A DNA stretch of 64,000 nt from Pseudomonas arsenicoxydans (GTDB lineage Bacteria; Pseudomonadota; Gammaproteobacteria; Pseudomonadales; Pseudomonadaceae). Shown piece after piece: positions 25,615 through 34,233 of the stretch. The stretch lies in assembly GCF_900103875.1 (NCBI RefSeq), contig NZ_LT629705.1, positions 2,799,001 to 2,863,000 of the forward strand, given 5' to 3'. A program made the translations under genes and the position numbers. The notes beneath the pieces were generated by a model. The model made no database searches. It was not told the origin of the DNA and was given only the letters and a program-made list of their open reading frames with translations. Every line of letters starts with the position of its first letter. Position 1 is the first letter of the stretch.

Positions 25615-27030
25615 ATGAGTGGACAAAACTCGCATTCAGGCGAGCTGAAACGCGGCCTGAAAAATCGCCATATTCAACTGATCGCCCTCGGTGGCGCGAT
25701 CGGTACGGGGTTGTTCCTCGGTTCGGCCGGCGTACTCAAATCCGCCGGCCCATCGATGATCCTCGGCTATGCCATCTGCGGCTTCATCGCGTTCATGATC
25801 ATGCGCCAGCTCGGCGAAATGATCGTCGAAGAGCCCGTGGCCGGATCCTTCAGCCACTTCGCGCACAAATACTGGGGCGGTTTTGCCGGCTTCCTGTCGG
25901 GCTGGAACTGCTGGATCCTGTACATTCTGGTGGGCATGTCGGAGCTGACTGCGGTCGGCAAATACATCCACTACTGGGCGCCGGACATTCCGACCTGGGT
26001 CTCCGCGGCCGGCTTCTTCGTCTTGATTAACCTGATCAACCTGGCCAACGTCAAAGTCTTTGGCGAGGCCGAGTTCTGGTTCGCGATCATCAAGGTCGTG
26101 GCGATCGTCGGCATGATTGCGTTGGGCAGCTACTTGCTGGTCAGCGGCCACGGCGGCCCGCAAGCCTCGGTGAGCAACCTGTGGTCCCACGGTGGCTTCT
26201 TCCCGAACGGCGTCAGCGGTCTGGTAATGGCGATGGCGATCATCATGTTCTCCTTCGGTGGTCTGGAAATGCTCGGCTTCACCGCCGCCGAAGCCGACAA
26301 ACCGAAAACCGTGATCCCCAAAGCCATCAACCAGGTGATCTACCGGATCCTGATTTTCTACATCGGTGCGCTGGTCATTCTGCTGTCGCTGACCCCTTGG
26401 GACAGTCTGCTGGCAACTCTGAACGCGTCTGGCGATTCCTACAGCGGCAGCCCGTTCGTTCAGGTGTTCTCGATGCTCGGCAGCAACACCGCCGCGCACA
26501 TCCTGAACTTCGTGGTGCTGACCGCGGCGTTGTCGGTATACAACAGCGGCACCTACTGCAACAGCCGCATGCTGCTGGGCATGGCCGAGCAGGGCGATGC
26601 GCCCAAAGCTTTGTCGAAAATCGACAAGCGCGGCGTGCCGGTGCGTTCGATCCTCGCTTCGGCGGCGGTGACGCTGATCGCCGTGCTGCTCAACTATTTG
26701 ATTCCGCAAAACGCGCTGGAACTGTTGATGTCGCTGGTGGTTGCGACCCTGGTGATCAACTGGGCGATGATCAGCTTCTCGCACTTCAAGTTCCGCCAGC
26801 ACATGAACAAGACCAAACAGACGCCGCTGTTCAAGGCCCTGTGGTACCCGTACGGGAACTACATCTGCCTGGCGTTCGTGGTGTTCATTCTCGGCGTGAT
26901 GCTGCTGATCCCGGGGATTCAGATCTCGGTGTACGCGATCCCGGTGTGGGTGGCGTTCATGTGGGTTTGCTACGGCATCAAGAACAAGCGCAGTGCGCAA
27001 CATGCGTTGCACGCGGCAAACGCCAAGTAA
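25615..27030 (+). CDS. Aromatic amino acid permease (AroP-like, APC family)
   Basis: A 471-residue inner-membrane symporter with about twelve helices. Family marks are LKNRHIQLIALGGAIGTGLF (about 11-32), the EADKPKTVIPKAI segment after helix 6, and NSGTYCNSRMLLGMAEQGDAP near 300-325. Closest known members are AroP-type carriers of Phe, Tyr and Trp; in pseudomonads one copy lies near the phh genes, as here. The ATG at 25615 follows GTGAG. A small Trp-containing frame lies 60 bases before it, and a terminator follows. Confidence 0.88.
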   Translation: MSGQNSHSGELKRGLKNRHIQLIALGGAIGTGLFLGSAGVLKSAGPSMILGYAICGFIAFMIMRQLGEMIVEEPVAGSFSHFAHKYWGGFAGFLSGWNCWILYILVGMSELTAVGKYIHYWAPDIPTWVSAAGFFVLINLINLANVKVFGEAEFWFAIIKVVAIVGMIALGSYLLVSGHGGPQASVSNLWSHGGFFPNGVSGLVMAMAIIMFSFGGLEMLGFTAAEADKPKTVIPKAINQVIYRILIFYIGALVILLSLTPWDSLLATLNASGDSYSGSPFVQVFSMLGSNTAAHILNFVVLTAALSVYNSGTYCNSRMLLGMAEQGDAPKALSKIDKRGVPVRSILASAAVTLIAVLLNYLIPQNALELLMSLVVATLVINWAMISFSHFKFRQHMNKTKQTPLFKALWYPYGNYICLAFVVFILGVMLLIPGIQISVYAIPVWVAFMWVCYGIKNKRSAQHALHAANAK

Positions 27031-27047
27031 GCGCAGCACGCAGAAAC

Positions 27048-27080
27048 AACAAACCCGGCCAATGTGCCGGGTTTTGTTTT
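27048..27080 (+). terminator. Rho-independent terminator of the permease gene
   Basis: AAACCCGGC / GCCGGGTTT arms (27051-27059, 27066-27074) with a 6-base loop and a following T-rich run. Confidence 0.9.
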
Positions 27081-27097
27081 CAGGCTTCACGCAAAAC

Positions 27098-27187
27098 CCT
27101 GTGGGAGCGGGCTTGCCCGCGATGAACGATAACGCGGCACACCTGATAGACCGAAGTGTTTGAATCGCGGGCAAGCCCGCTCCCACA
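27098..27187. repeat. REP palindrome pair between permease gene and arfB
   Basis: CCTGTGGGAGCGGGCTTGCC at 27098 and its inverted copy at about 27164-27187, about 40 bases apart. Same family as the other REP doublets in the window. Confidence 0.9.
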
Positions 27188-27249
27188 AGGGCCGCATTCG
27201 TTCAGTCCATTCGCGGTATCCTGCACGTTCTGAATACGGACGCTTTTCC

Positions 27250-27663
27250 ATGCTGGTGATTTCCAACAATGTGCATCTGCCGGATGCCGAGATCGAGTTG
27301 ACGGCCATTCGCGCCCAGGGCGCCGGTGGGCAGAACGTCAATAAGGTCTCCAGCGCCATGCACCTGCGCTTCGACATTGCGGCGTCGTCCTTGCCCGAGT
27401 TCTACAAGGAACGGCTGCTGGCGCTGCGTGACAGTCGCATCACCAGTGATGGGGTGTTGATCATCAAGGCCCAGCAATACCGCACGCAGGAAGCCAATCG
27501 CGCGGATGCGCTGGAACGGCTGGTCGAGTTGATTCTCAGCGCCACCAAGGTCGAAAAGAAACGCCGCCCGACCAAGCCGACCCTCGGTTCGAAGAAGCGT
27601 CGGCTCGAATCCAAGACCAAGCGCGGCAGCATCAAGGCCGGGCGCGGCAAGGTGGATTTCTAG
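27250..27663 (+). CDS. arfB: Alternative ribosome-rescue factor ArfB (YaeJ)
   Basis: A 137-residue peptidyl-tRNA hydrolase that frees ribosomes stalled on mRNAs without stop codons. The catalytic GGQ motif is in [16 protein letters not shown] near residues 20-35. The C-terminal tail is Lys/Arg-rich (from about 100), which enters the empty mRNA channel. Its TAG stop overlaps the stop codon of the convergent MFS gene in a shared CTAG. ATG 27250 gives the family's usual length. Confidence 0.95.
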   Translation: MLVISNNVHLPDAEIELTAIRAQGAGGQNVNKVSSAMHLRFDIAASSLPEFYKERLLALRDSRITSDGVLIIKAQQYRTQEANRADALERLVELILSATKVEKKRRPTKPTLGSKKRRLESKTKRGSIKAGRGKVDF

Positions 27664-28859
27664 CGGGCGTCGCGTTCTTCCCGATACTTTGGCGCCTGCC
27701 GGTACAAGTACACGCTGAGTGCCAATCCGCTCAACGCAGCGAACGCGGCGAACAGGAAGATTGAGGCAAAACCAAAGCCTGCGGCAATCGCACCGGCCAG
27801 CGGTCCGGTGATTCCCAGCGACAAATCGATGAACAACGAATAGGCCCCGACCGCCGCGCCACGGCTGGAGGCGGGCACCAGGTTGACCGCTTCAACTCCC
27901 AGCGCCGGAAATACCAGCGAGAAGCCGAAACCGCTCAATGCCGCGCCGGCCAGCGCCCAATGCGCATCCGGTGCGAGCCACAACAGCAACAAGCCCAGGG
28001 TTTCCACCGACAGGCAGGCAATTGCCACGCGAAAGCCGCCGAGGCGGTTGATCAGGTTGCCGAACAGAAGTCGCGCGCCGATGAAACTGGCGCCGAACAG
28101 GCTCAGGCACAGCACCGCGTTGTTCCAGTGTTGCGTGGCGTAATACAAGGTGATGAAGGTGGCGATGGTGCCGAAACCAATCGAGCCGAGTGCCAGGCCG
28201 CAACCATGGGGCAGTACCCGTCCCAGCACATGCATGAACGGCAGCCGTTCACCGACCACAATCGGCGCGGCAGTTTTCGGCCAGGCCAACGCAAGGCCAA
28301 GGATGGCCAGCAACACGATGCTCACGCCCATGCTCCACAAGCCCAATTGACTGACCAGCAACACGCCCAGCGGCGCGCCGACCGCCAGTGCGCCGTAACT
28401 GGCGATGCCGTTCCAGGATATGACTTTGGCGGTGTTCGCCGCACCGACCCGGCCGATGCCCCAGCCAATCGAGCCCGAACCCACCAGGCTTTCTGCGCTG
28501 CCGAGCACCAGGCGGCCGATCAACAGACTGATCAGGCTCAGCATCGGCAGGCTCTGGGTCCAAGCCGAAATTAGCATGAATACGCCGCTTAGCCCGCAAC
28601 CGGCGAGGCCGTACATCACCGCGAGTTTGCTGCCCTTGTTGTCGATGATTTTCCCGGCGTACGGCCGGCTGAGCAGGGTGGCCAGGTATTGCACGCTGAT
28701 CACCAACCCGGCGATCACGGCGCCAAAGCCGAGATCGCTGTGGACGTAGCCGGGCAATACGGCGAGGGGAATGCCGATGTTCAGGTAGCCGATGAAGGTA
28801 AAGAGAACGATGGAAACGACTTGCAGCGTGACCGCCAGGGGGCGCTGGTTTTCAGACAT
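27660..28859 (-). CDS. MFS transporter, putative efflux permease
   Basis: A 399-residue protein with about twelve hydrophobic helices and the MFS loop motif ([15 protein letters not shown], near residues 63-77) between helices 2 and 3. It resembles the YfcJ/YhhS group of drug or arabinose-like exporters. The substrate is unknown. Convergent with arfB; the two stop codons share the sequence CTAG. Confidence 0.9.
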   Translation of the reverse strand: MSENQRPLAVTLQVVSIVLFTFIGYLNIGIPLAVLPGYVHSDLGFGAVIAGLVISVQYLATLLSRPYAGKIIDNKGSKLAVMYGLAGCGLSGVFMLISAWTQSLPMLSLISLLIGRLVLGSAESLVGSGSIGWGIGRVGAANTAKVISWNGIASYGALAVGAPLGVLLVSQLGLWSMGVSIVLLAILGLALAWPKTAAPIVVGERLPFMHVLGRVLPHGCGLALGSIGFGTIATFITLYYATQHWNNAVLCLSLFGASFIGARLLFGNLINRLGGFRVAIACLSVETLGLLLLWLAPDAHWALAGAALSGFGFSLVFPALGVEAVNLVPASSRGAAVGAYSLFIDLSLGITGPLAGAIAAGFGFASIFLFAAFAALSGLALSVYLYRQAPKYREERDAR

Positions 28860-28963
28860 GGGTAAAGGTCCACGGGAAAGCAGGATAGATAGGCTGCTTA
28901 TGATACCGGCGCGGGCGGCCGAGAGGCGTGGAAAAAGTAAAACTATTTGCCGGGTGGCGTAAG

Positions 28964-29146
28964 TCAGGTTTTGGTGGGGGCGACCAGTTGCGTCGTGACC
29001 AGGGCGGCCAGGGCGTTTTCTTCGCTGCCAAAACGGGCGAGCAGCGTGGCTTGTTTTTCGGGGGAAAGGCGATTCCAGATCTCGATCATTTTTTCGGCGG
29101 TGCCGATCAGGACGCTGGCTTGGGTTTCAGTGAAATCATCGCTCAT
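28964..29146 (-). CDS. Small conserved-looking protein, 60 residues
   Basis: ATG 29146 starts [20 protein letters not shown]. The protein is helical, mildly acidic and has no membrane segment or Cys. I do not recognise a named family. It lies on the same strand as the 43-residue frame just upstream (77-base gap). The open frame extends upstream but the extension does not look coding. Confidence 0.6.
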   Translation of the reverse strand: MSDDFTETQASVLIGTAEKMIEIWNRLSPEKQATLLARFGSEENALAALVTTQLVAPTKT

Positions 29147-29222
29147 GGTGTCGAACTCGCGGTTCAGGCGGTGTGGAAAGCGCATGTTAGCGCTTTCCAC
29201 ACGGTCTGGCATTGCGGGTGTT

Positions 29223-29354
29223 TCAGTCTTCGCTGTCAGCCTGGCGGCGTTCAGTGGCTTCTTTCGGCTCGGGCTGTTGGGCACCGGCTTGTTGCGTGGT
29301 TGTCTGCTCAGTTTCGTGCAGGCTTGGGAAGGGGAGATTAGGGATCTCGTGCAT
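29223..29354 (-). CDS. Small hydrophilic protein, 43 residues
   Basis: ATG 29354 follows GAGGAG at a suitable distance. It begins MHEIPNLPFPSLHETEQTTT and continues Gln/Glu/Pro-rich to the TGA at 29223. It has no predicted fold and is probably disordered. Coding potential is supported by the ribosome site and the neighbouring small gene on the same strand; function unknown. Confidence 0.5.
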   Translation of the reverse strand: MHEIPNLPFPSLHETEQTTTQQAGAQQPEPKEATERRQADSED

Positions 29355-29514
29355 GTTTCGCGCTCCTCGCAAAGTCTGTTGATAGATCTGGTAGATCCGC
29401 GCTTTTACAAAGCTTGGGCAGGATACAGCAGGAGAAATGACAAATAGACTTTTATATCCATATGTTTCGACGGATGGGATTGTCTAGACAGGTCGAGAGG
29501 GGTGACGCAAAACA

Positions 29515-29606
29515 ATGTGGGAGTGAGCCTGCTCGCGATAGCGGTGGATCAGTCAACAGATGTACCGACTGATGGATCGCTATCGCGAGCAGGCTCACTC
29601 CCACAG
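29515..29606. repeat. Variant REP-type inverted repeat
   Basis: Arms GTGGGAGTGAGCCTGCTCGC (from about 29517) and an inverted copy at about 29579-29606. Similar in design to the other REP doublets but with a different core (GAGTGAGCCTGCTCGCGATAGCG), so it is a second REP subfamily. Confidence 0.88.
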
Positions 29607-29628
29607 GAGGATGTGTTTTGCCTGAGGG

Positions 29629-30822
29629 TTACTTGCAGACTTCGGCGATCGCCTCAGCCAGCAGATCCAGTCGGGTTGCGTCGATTCCGGCGACGTTGGC
29701 CCGGCCAGTGCCCACCATGTAAACGCTGTGATGATCACGCAATTGTTTGACCTGCGCCGGCGACAAACCGGTGTAGGAAAACATCCCACGCTGCACGCCC
29801 ATGTGCGCAAAGCGCTCACGCAAGCCGTGTGGCTCGAGCGCTTCCAGCAGACCGCTACGCAATTGGGCGATGCGCAAGCGCATGGCTTCCACCTCGTCGG
29901 CCCAAAGGCTTTTCAGCTCCGGATCGCCAAGGATGGTCGCGACCACGGCGGCGCCGTGATCTGGCGGCGTTGACCACAGGTTGCGGGCGATGTTGGCCAA
30001 CTGGCTGCGGATATCCACCAGCTTCTCAGCGGTTTTCGCACAGACAATCAGCGCGCCGGTGCGGTCGCGGTACAAGCCGAAGTTCTTCGAGCAAGAGCTG
30101 GTGATCAACACTTCCGGCAACGCGTCGGCGAACAGACGGGTCGACCAGGCATCCTGTTCCAGGCCATCGCCGAAGCCTTGGTAAGCGAAATCGATCAGCG
30201 GCACCAGGTCGCGACTGCGCACCACGTCCAGCACGCGGCGCCAGTCGTCATGGGACAGGTCGAAACCGGTCGGGTTGTGGCAGCAGGCGTGCAGCAGCAC
30301 CACATCGCCCTTCGGCGCTTCGTTGAGTACGGCCAGCATGGCGTCGACATCGAGGCGGTTATCGCTGCCGACGTACGGGTAATGACTGACCTTGACCCCG
30401 GCCGCCGCGAAAATGGTTTCGTGGATCGGCCAGGTCGGGTTGCTCAGCCACACGCCACGGCCGGGCAGGCAGTGGGCAATGAAGTCCGCACTCAGACGCA
30501 GCGCGCCGGTGCCACCCGGTGTCTGGGTGGCGCCAACGCGTTGTTCGGCGATCAGCGGCGAATCGGCGCCGAGCACCAATTCAATGATCGCCTTGCCGAA
30601 CGCAGGCTCACCGTGGCCGCCGATGTAGGTCTTGGTGGTCTGGCGATCCACCAGGCGTTGCTCGGCGAGCTTCACGGACTGGGGAATCGGGGTCAGGCCC
30701 TGGGCGTCTTTATAGACACCCACGCCAAGGTCGAATTTGCGCGGGTTGGGGTCCTGCGCATAGGCCTCCATCAGGCCGAGAATCGGGTCGCCGGGCACTC
30801 GACCTATGGCGTCAAAATGCAT
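29629..30822 (-). CDS. phhC: Aromatic amino acid aminotransferase PhhC
   Basis: A 397-residue PLP enzyme (fold type I, AspC/TyrB branch). The PLP lysine lies in SSCSKNFGLYRDR; other marks are NPTWPIHETIF, LLHACCHNPTGFD and the C-terminal GMFSYTGL. It transaminates tyrosine and phenylalanine in catabolism. Its ATG overlaps the phhB stop (TAATG), so translation is coupled. Third gene of phhABC. REP-type repeat follows. Confidence 0.93.
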   Translation of the reverse strand: MHFDAIGRVPGDPILGLMEAYAQDPNPRKFDLGVGVYKDAQGLTPIPQSVKLAEQRLVDRQTTKTYIGGHGEPAFGKAIIELVLGADSPLIAEQRVGATQTPGGTGALRLSADFIAHCLPGRGVWLSNPTWPIHETIFAAAGVKVSHYPYVGSDNRLDVDAMLAVLNEAPKGDVVLLHACCHNPTGFDLSHDDWRRVLDVVRSRDLVPLIDFAYQGFGDGLEQDAWSTRLFADALPEVLITSSCSKNFGLYRDRTGALIVCAKTAEKLVDIRSQLANIARNLWSTPPDHGAAVVATILGDPELKSLWADEVEAMRLRIAQLRSGLLEALEPHGLRERFAHMGVQRGMFSYTGLSPAQVKQLRDHHSVYMVGTGRANVAGIDATRLDLLAEAIAEVCK

Positions 30823-31178
30823 TATTTGCGGCCCTCGGCGTCTTTGGCCACTTCGTCAGTGCGCGCGGCCATGATGAAATCGTTGCGGTGCAGACCCTTG
30901 ATGGAGTGGCTCCACCAGGTCACGGTGACTTTGCCCCACTCGGTCAGCAGGCCCGGGTGGTGACCTTCGGCCTCGGAGATTTCGCCGACCGCGTTAGTGA
31001 ACGCCAGCGCATGTTTGAAGTTCTTGAACAGGAAGATTTTTTCCAGCTGCATAACACCGTCGCGAACTTCGATGTTCCAGTCGGGGATCTGCTTGATTAG
31101 TACCGGCAATTCTTCGTCGCTGACCTGAGGGGCATCGGCGCGGCAGGCTTCGCAGTGGGCTTGGTTCAATGTGGACAT
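30822..31178 (-). CDS. phhB: Pterin-4a-carbinolamine dehydratase PhhB
   Basis: A 118-residue protein that regenerates the tetrahydropterin cofactor of PhhA by dehydrating the 4a-carbinolamine. The active-site histidines are in [20 protein letters not shown] and WSHSIKGL. The N-terminal CEACRAD stretch is usual in pseudomonad members. It lies 105 bases after phhA and overlaps phhC by the TAATG junction. Confidence 0.95.
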   Translation of the reverse strand: MSTLNQAHCEACRADAPQVSDEELPVLIKQIPDWNIEVRDGVMQLEKIFLFKNFKHALAFTNAVGEISEAEGHHPGLLTEWGKVTVTWWSHSIKGLHRNDFIMAARTDEVAKDAEGRK

Positions 31179-31283
31179 GATGAGATTCCTGAAATCTGAT
31201 TATTGGAATTCGACCGTCAGTACCCCCACGCTAAACCAAAGCGTCGGGTCCTGACAGGCTCACTTGATTCTAAAAGCTGCGGA

Positions 31284-32069
31284 TCAAGCAGCTTTGGGCG
31301 GAAATTTGGGAGTGTGCAAGCCCAACTGCATGCCTTGCTTGACCATGCCCATGATGTCTTCATGGGCCAGATCGAACAGGCGCTCGAGGTTCGGCAAGAC
31401 AAAGTACAGCGGTTGCAGGATGTCGATGCGATACGGCGTGCGCATGCATTCCAGCGGATCGAAGGCTTGATGTTCAGGCTCGTCCGACAGGCAGTAAACG
31501 GTTTCTTTGGGCGAAGAGAGAATGCCGCCGCCGTAAATGCGCAGGCCTTGTTCGGTATCCACCAGGCCGAACTCGATGGTCATCCAGTACAGGCGCGCCA
31601 GATACACGCGTTCTTCTTTGGAAGCCTGTAGGCCAAGTTTGCCGTAGGTGTGGGTAAATTCGGCGAACCAGGGGTTGGTCAGCAGCGGACAGTGGCCAAA
31701 GATCTCGTGGAAAATGTCCGGCTCTTGCAGGTAGTCCAGCTCTTCACGGGTGCGGATAAACGTCGCCACCGGAAACTGCTTGTTGGCCAGTAATTCGAAG
31801 AAGGTCTGGAAGGGGATCAGCGCCGGCACCCGGGCAACTTGCCACCCGGTGGTTTCGCCGAGGACTTTGTTGATCTCGCCAAGTTGCGGAATGCGGTCGT
31901 GGGGCAGACCGAGTTTTTCGATACCGTCCAGGTATTCCTGGCACGCACGGCCCTCGATCACTTTCAGTTGGCGGGTGATCAGCGTGTTCCACACCGCGTG
32001 TTCTTCGGCGGGGTAGTCGATAAAACCTTGCGCATCGGGCTCGCGAGCCACGTATTGCGTCTGCTTCAT
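31284..32069 (-). CDS. phhA: Phenylalanine 4-hydroxylase PhhA
   Basis: A 261-residue iron- and tetrahydropterin-dependent monooxygenase converting phenylalanine to tyrosine. The iron ligands are His121 and His126 (FHEIFGHCPLL) and Glu166 (YWMTIEFGLV). The size is that of the single-domain bacterial enzyme, without the regulatory ACT domain of the animal enzyme. AGGAG precedes the ATG. First gene of the phhABC operon, divergent from phhR; a PhhR-type box lies between them. Confidence 0.96.
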   Translation of the reverse strand: MKQTQYVAREPDAQGFIDYPAEEHAVWNTLITRQLKVIEGRACQEYLDGIEKLGLPHDRIPQLGEINKVLGETTGWQVARVPALIPFQTFFELLANKQFPVATFIRTREELDYLQEPDIFHEIFGHCPLLTNPWFAEFTHTYGKLGLQASKEERVYLARLYWMTIEFGLVDTEQGLRIYGGGILSSPKETVYCLSDEPEHQAFDPLECMRTPYRIDILQPLYFVLPNLERLFDLAHEDIMGMVKQGMQLGLHTPKFPPKAA

Positions 32070-32190
32070 GCTGCTCTCCTGCTAGGGGATTTCGTTCTTG
32101 TTATGTCCTGCTATGGATCTAGAAATACCCCAAGGTGTAAGGCGTTGCAGCAGGTGTCAGGCGTCGAGAGTAGGAAAAATCGTCATTTTT

Positions 32191-32208
32191 CGTAAAGAAT
32201 TCGTTACG
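32191..32208. promoter_or_regulatory. PhhR/TyrR-type box between phhA and phhR
   Basis: CGTAAAGAATTCGTTACG is a nearly perfect palindrome matching the TyrR/PhhR box TGTAAA-N6-TTTACA at most positions. It lies 122 bases before phhA and 142 before phhR, where the regulator should bind. Confidence 0.7.
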
Positions 32209-32349
32209 GATTAGCCGCTATGGCGCAGGTATTGAGATTTTCGGGGTTGAATCAGTCCACAGGTGTCACATAATCTTGACGACAAAGTTGGCGCCTGCGC
32301 AGAAAATTCCTGACGCGGGCCCTCGATCACTCCTGTTTCGGGCCTTTAT

Positions 32350-33912
32350 ATGCGTATCAAAGTCCACTGCCAGAACCGCATCGGCATCCTGCGCGATATT
32401 CTCAACTTGCTGGTCGAGTACGGAATCAACGTCGCTCGCGGCGAGGTCGGCGGTGAGCACGGCAACGCGATCTACCTGCATTGCCCGAACCTGATCAACA
32501 TCCAGTTCCAGGCCCTGCGTCCGAAATTTGAATCGATTGCCGGCGTATTCGGCGTCAAGCGCGTAGGCCTGATGCCCAGCGAGCGTCGGCACATGGAGCT
32601 CAATGCCTTGCTCGGTGCCTTGGAGTTTCCGGTGCTGTCGATCGACATGGGCGGCTCGATTGTCGCGGCCAACCGTGCGGCGGCTCAGTTGCTCGGGGTT
32701 CGGGTGGATGAAGTGCCGGGGATTCCGCTGTCGCGTTACGCCGAGGATTTCGACTTGCCGGAACTGGTGCGTGCCAACAAGTCGCGGATCAACGGCTTGC
32801 GGGTGAAGGTCAAGGGTGACGTGTTTCTGGCCGATATCGCGCCACTGCAATCGGAGCATGACGACAGCGAGGCGATGGCAGGTGCGGTGCTGACGTTGCA
32901 CCGCGCCGACCGCGTCGGCGAGCGCATTTATAACGTGCGCAAGCAGGAGTTGCGCGGGTTCGACAGCATCTTCCAAAGCTCCAGGGTGATGGCGGCGGTG
33001 GTGCGCGAGGCGCGACGCATGGCGCCACTGGATGCGCCGCTCTTGATCGAAGGCGAGACCGGCACTGGCAAAGAGTTGTTGGCGCGGGCCTGTCACCTGG
33101 CCAGCCCGCGAGGGCAGTCACCCTTGATGGCGCTCAATTGCGCCGGTCTGCCGGAATCGATGGCCGAGACTGAATTGTTCGGCTACGGCCCCGGCGCTTT
33201 CGAAGGCGCAAGGGCTGAAGGCAAGCTTGGGCTGCTGGAATTGACGGCGGGCGGTACGCTGTTTCTGGATGGTGTCGGGGAAATGAGCCCGCGCTTGCAG
33301 GTGAAATTACTGCGTTTCCTGCAGGACGGTTGCTTCCGTCGTGTGGGCAGCGATGAAGAGGTTTATCTGGATGTGCGGGTGATCTGCGCGACGCAGGTCG
33401 ACTTGTCCGAGTTGTGCTCGCGCGGCGAGTTTCGCCAGGATTTGTATCACCGTTTGAACGTGCTCTCGTTGCACATCCCGCCGCTGCGTGAATGCCTCGA
33501 TGGACTGACGCCGCTGGTGGAACACTTCCTCGATCAGGCCAGCCGGCAGATTGGTTGTCCGCTGCCAAAACTGGCGCCGGCGGCGATGGAGCGGCTTAGT
33601 CATTACCACTGGCCGGGCAATGTCCGGCAATTGGAAAACGTGTTGTTCCAGGCGGTTTCGTTGTGTGAGGGCGGGACGGTCAAGGCCGAACATATTCGTC
33701 TGCCGGACTACGGTGTGCGTCAGCCGCTCGGCGATTTTTCGCTTGAGGGCGGGCTGGATGAGATTGTCGGGCGTTTTGAGAAAGCAGTGCTGGAGCGCCT
33801 GTATTCCGAGCATCCGAGCAGTCGTCAACTGGGCAAGCGGTTGGGGGTTTCGCACACCACCATTGCCAATAAATTGCGTGAGTACGAAGTCGGTAAGGAC
33901 AACGGCATTTGA
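32350..33912 (+). CDS. phhR: Aromatic amino acid responsive regulator PhhR (TyrR family)
   Basis: A 520-residue regulator with an ACT domain (about 1-70), PAS domain (about 80-190), AAA+ domain (about 205-430; Walker A GETGTGKE near 235, Walker B-like GGTLFLDGVGEM) and a C-terminal HTH (SSRQLGKRLGVSHTTIANKL, about 490-510). The sigma-54 contact loop GAFTGA is replaced by GAFEGA, as in TyrR and PhhR, which act with sigma-70. It controls phhABC in response to phenylalanine and tyrosine. A nested palindromic repeat follows the stop. Confidence 0.95.
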   Translation: MRIKVHCQNRIGILRDILNLLVEYGINVARGEVGGEHGNAIYLHCPNLINIQFQALRPKFESIAGVFGVKRVGLMPSERRHMELNALLGALEFPVLSIDMGGSIVAANRAAAQLLGVRVDEVPGIPLSRYAEDFDLPELVRANKSRINGLRVKVKGDVFLADIAPLQSEHDDSEAMAGAVLTLHRADRVGERIYNVRKQELRGFDSIFQSSRVMAAVVREARRMAPLDAPLLIEGETGTGKELLARACHLASPRGQSPLMALNCAGLPESMAETELFGYGPGAFEGARAEGKLGLLELTAGGTLFLDGVGEMSPRLQVKLLRFLQDGCFRRVGSDEEVYLDVRVICATQVDLSELCSRGEFRQDLYHRLNVLSLHIPPLRECLDGLTPLVEHFLDQASRQIGCPLPKLAPAAMERLSHYHWPGNVRQLENVLFQAVSLCEGGTVKAEHIRLPDYGVRQPLGDFSLEGGLDEIVGRFEKAVLERLYSEHPSSRQLGKRLGVSHTTIANKLREYEVGKDNGI

Positions 33913-33914
33913 CT

Positions 33915-34025
33915 GATCGTTCCCACGCTCTGCGTGGGAACGCCTCAACGGACGCTCCGCGTTCGGCTCTTGATGGGACGCGGAGCGTCCCGGGCTGCAT
34001 TCCCACGCAGAGCGTGGGAACGATC
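33915..34025. repeat. Nested inverted repeat (GATCGTTCCCACGCTCTGCG family)
   Basis: Outer perfect 26-base arms (33915-33940 and 34000-34025) enclose inner 12-base arms GGACGCTCCGCG / CGCGGAGCGTCC (33950-33961, 33979-33990). Each outer arm is itself palindromic. This is a dispersed repeat type different from the REP and GATCGCAG families. It lies between phhR and the flgF promoter and may end phhR transcription. Confidence 0.9.
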
Positions 34026-34161
34026 ATATGGACAACGGCATTTAAGATTGCCGCGAAGCGGCATAACACCGCCGGTTTTTCGTCTTCGATACATTTCCCC
34101 CAATCCCCTGAAAACCCCTCAAGTCCTTTGTTTGCCGGGCCCGGCACCGTCAGAAAAAAGT

Positions 34162-34177
34162 TGGTCTGCTAATTGCT
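34162..34177 (+). promoter_or_regulatory. Sigma-54 promoter of the flgF operon
   Basis: TGGTCTGCTAATTGCT has the GG and GC doublets exactly ten bases apart and the TTGC block of the RpoN consensus. It is 57 bases upstream of flgF. In pseudomonads, FleQ and RpoN drive the rod and hook genes, which fits. Confidence 0.75.
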
Positions 34178-34233
34178 TGTCGCTCAGCAGTACAGCAGTG
34201 GGCGGCAAACGTCCGGCATGCAGAGGAAAGACT

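Noticed and set aside
32070..32190. Sigma-54 promoter for phhA
   Set aside because: The best candidate (TGACACCTGCTGCA on the minus strand) has the wrong spacing between its doublets.
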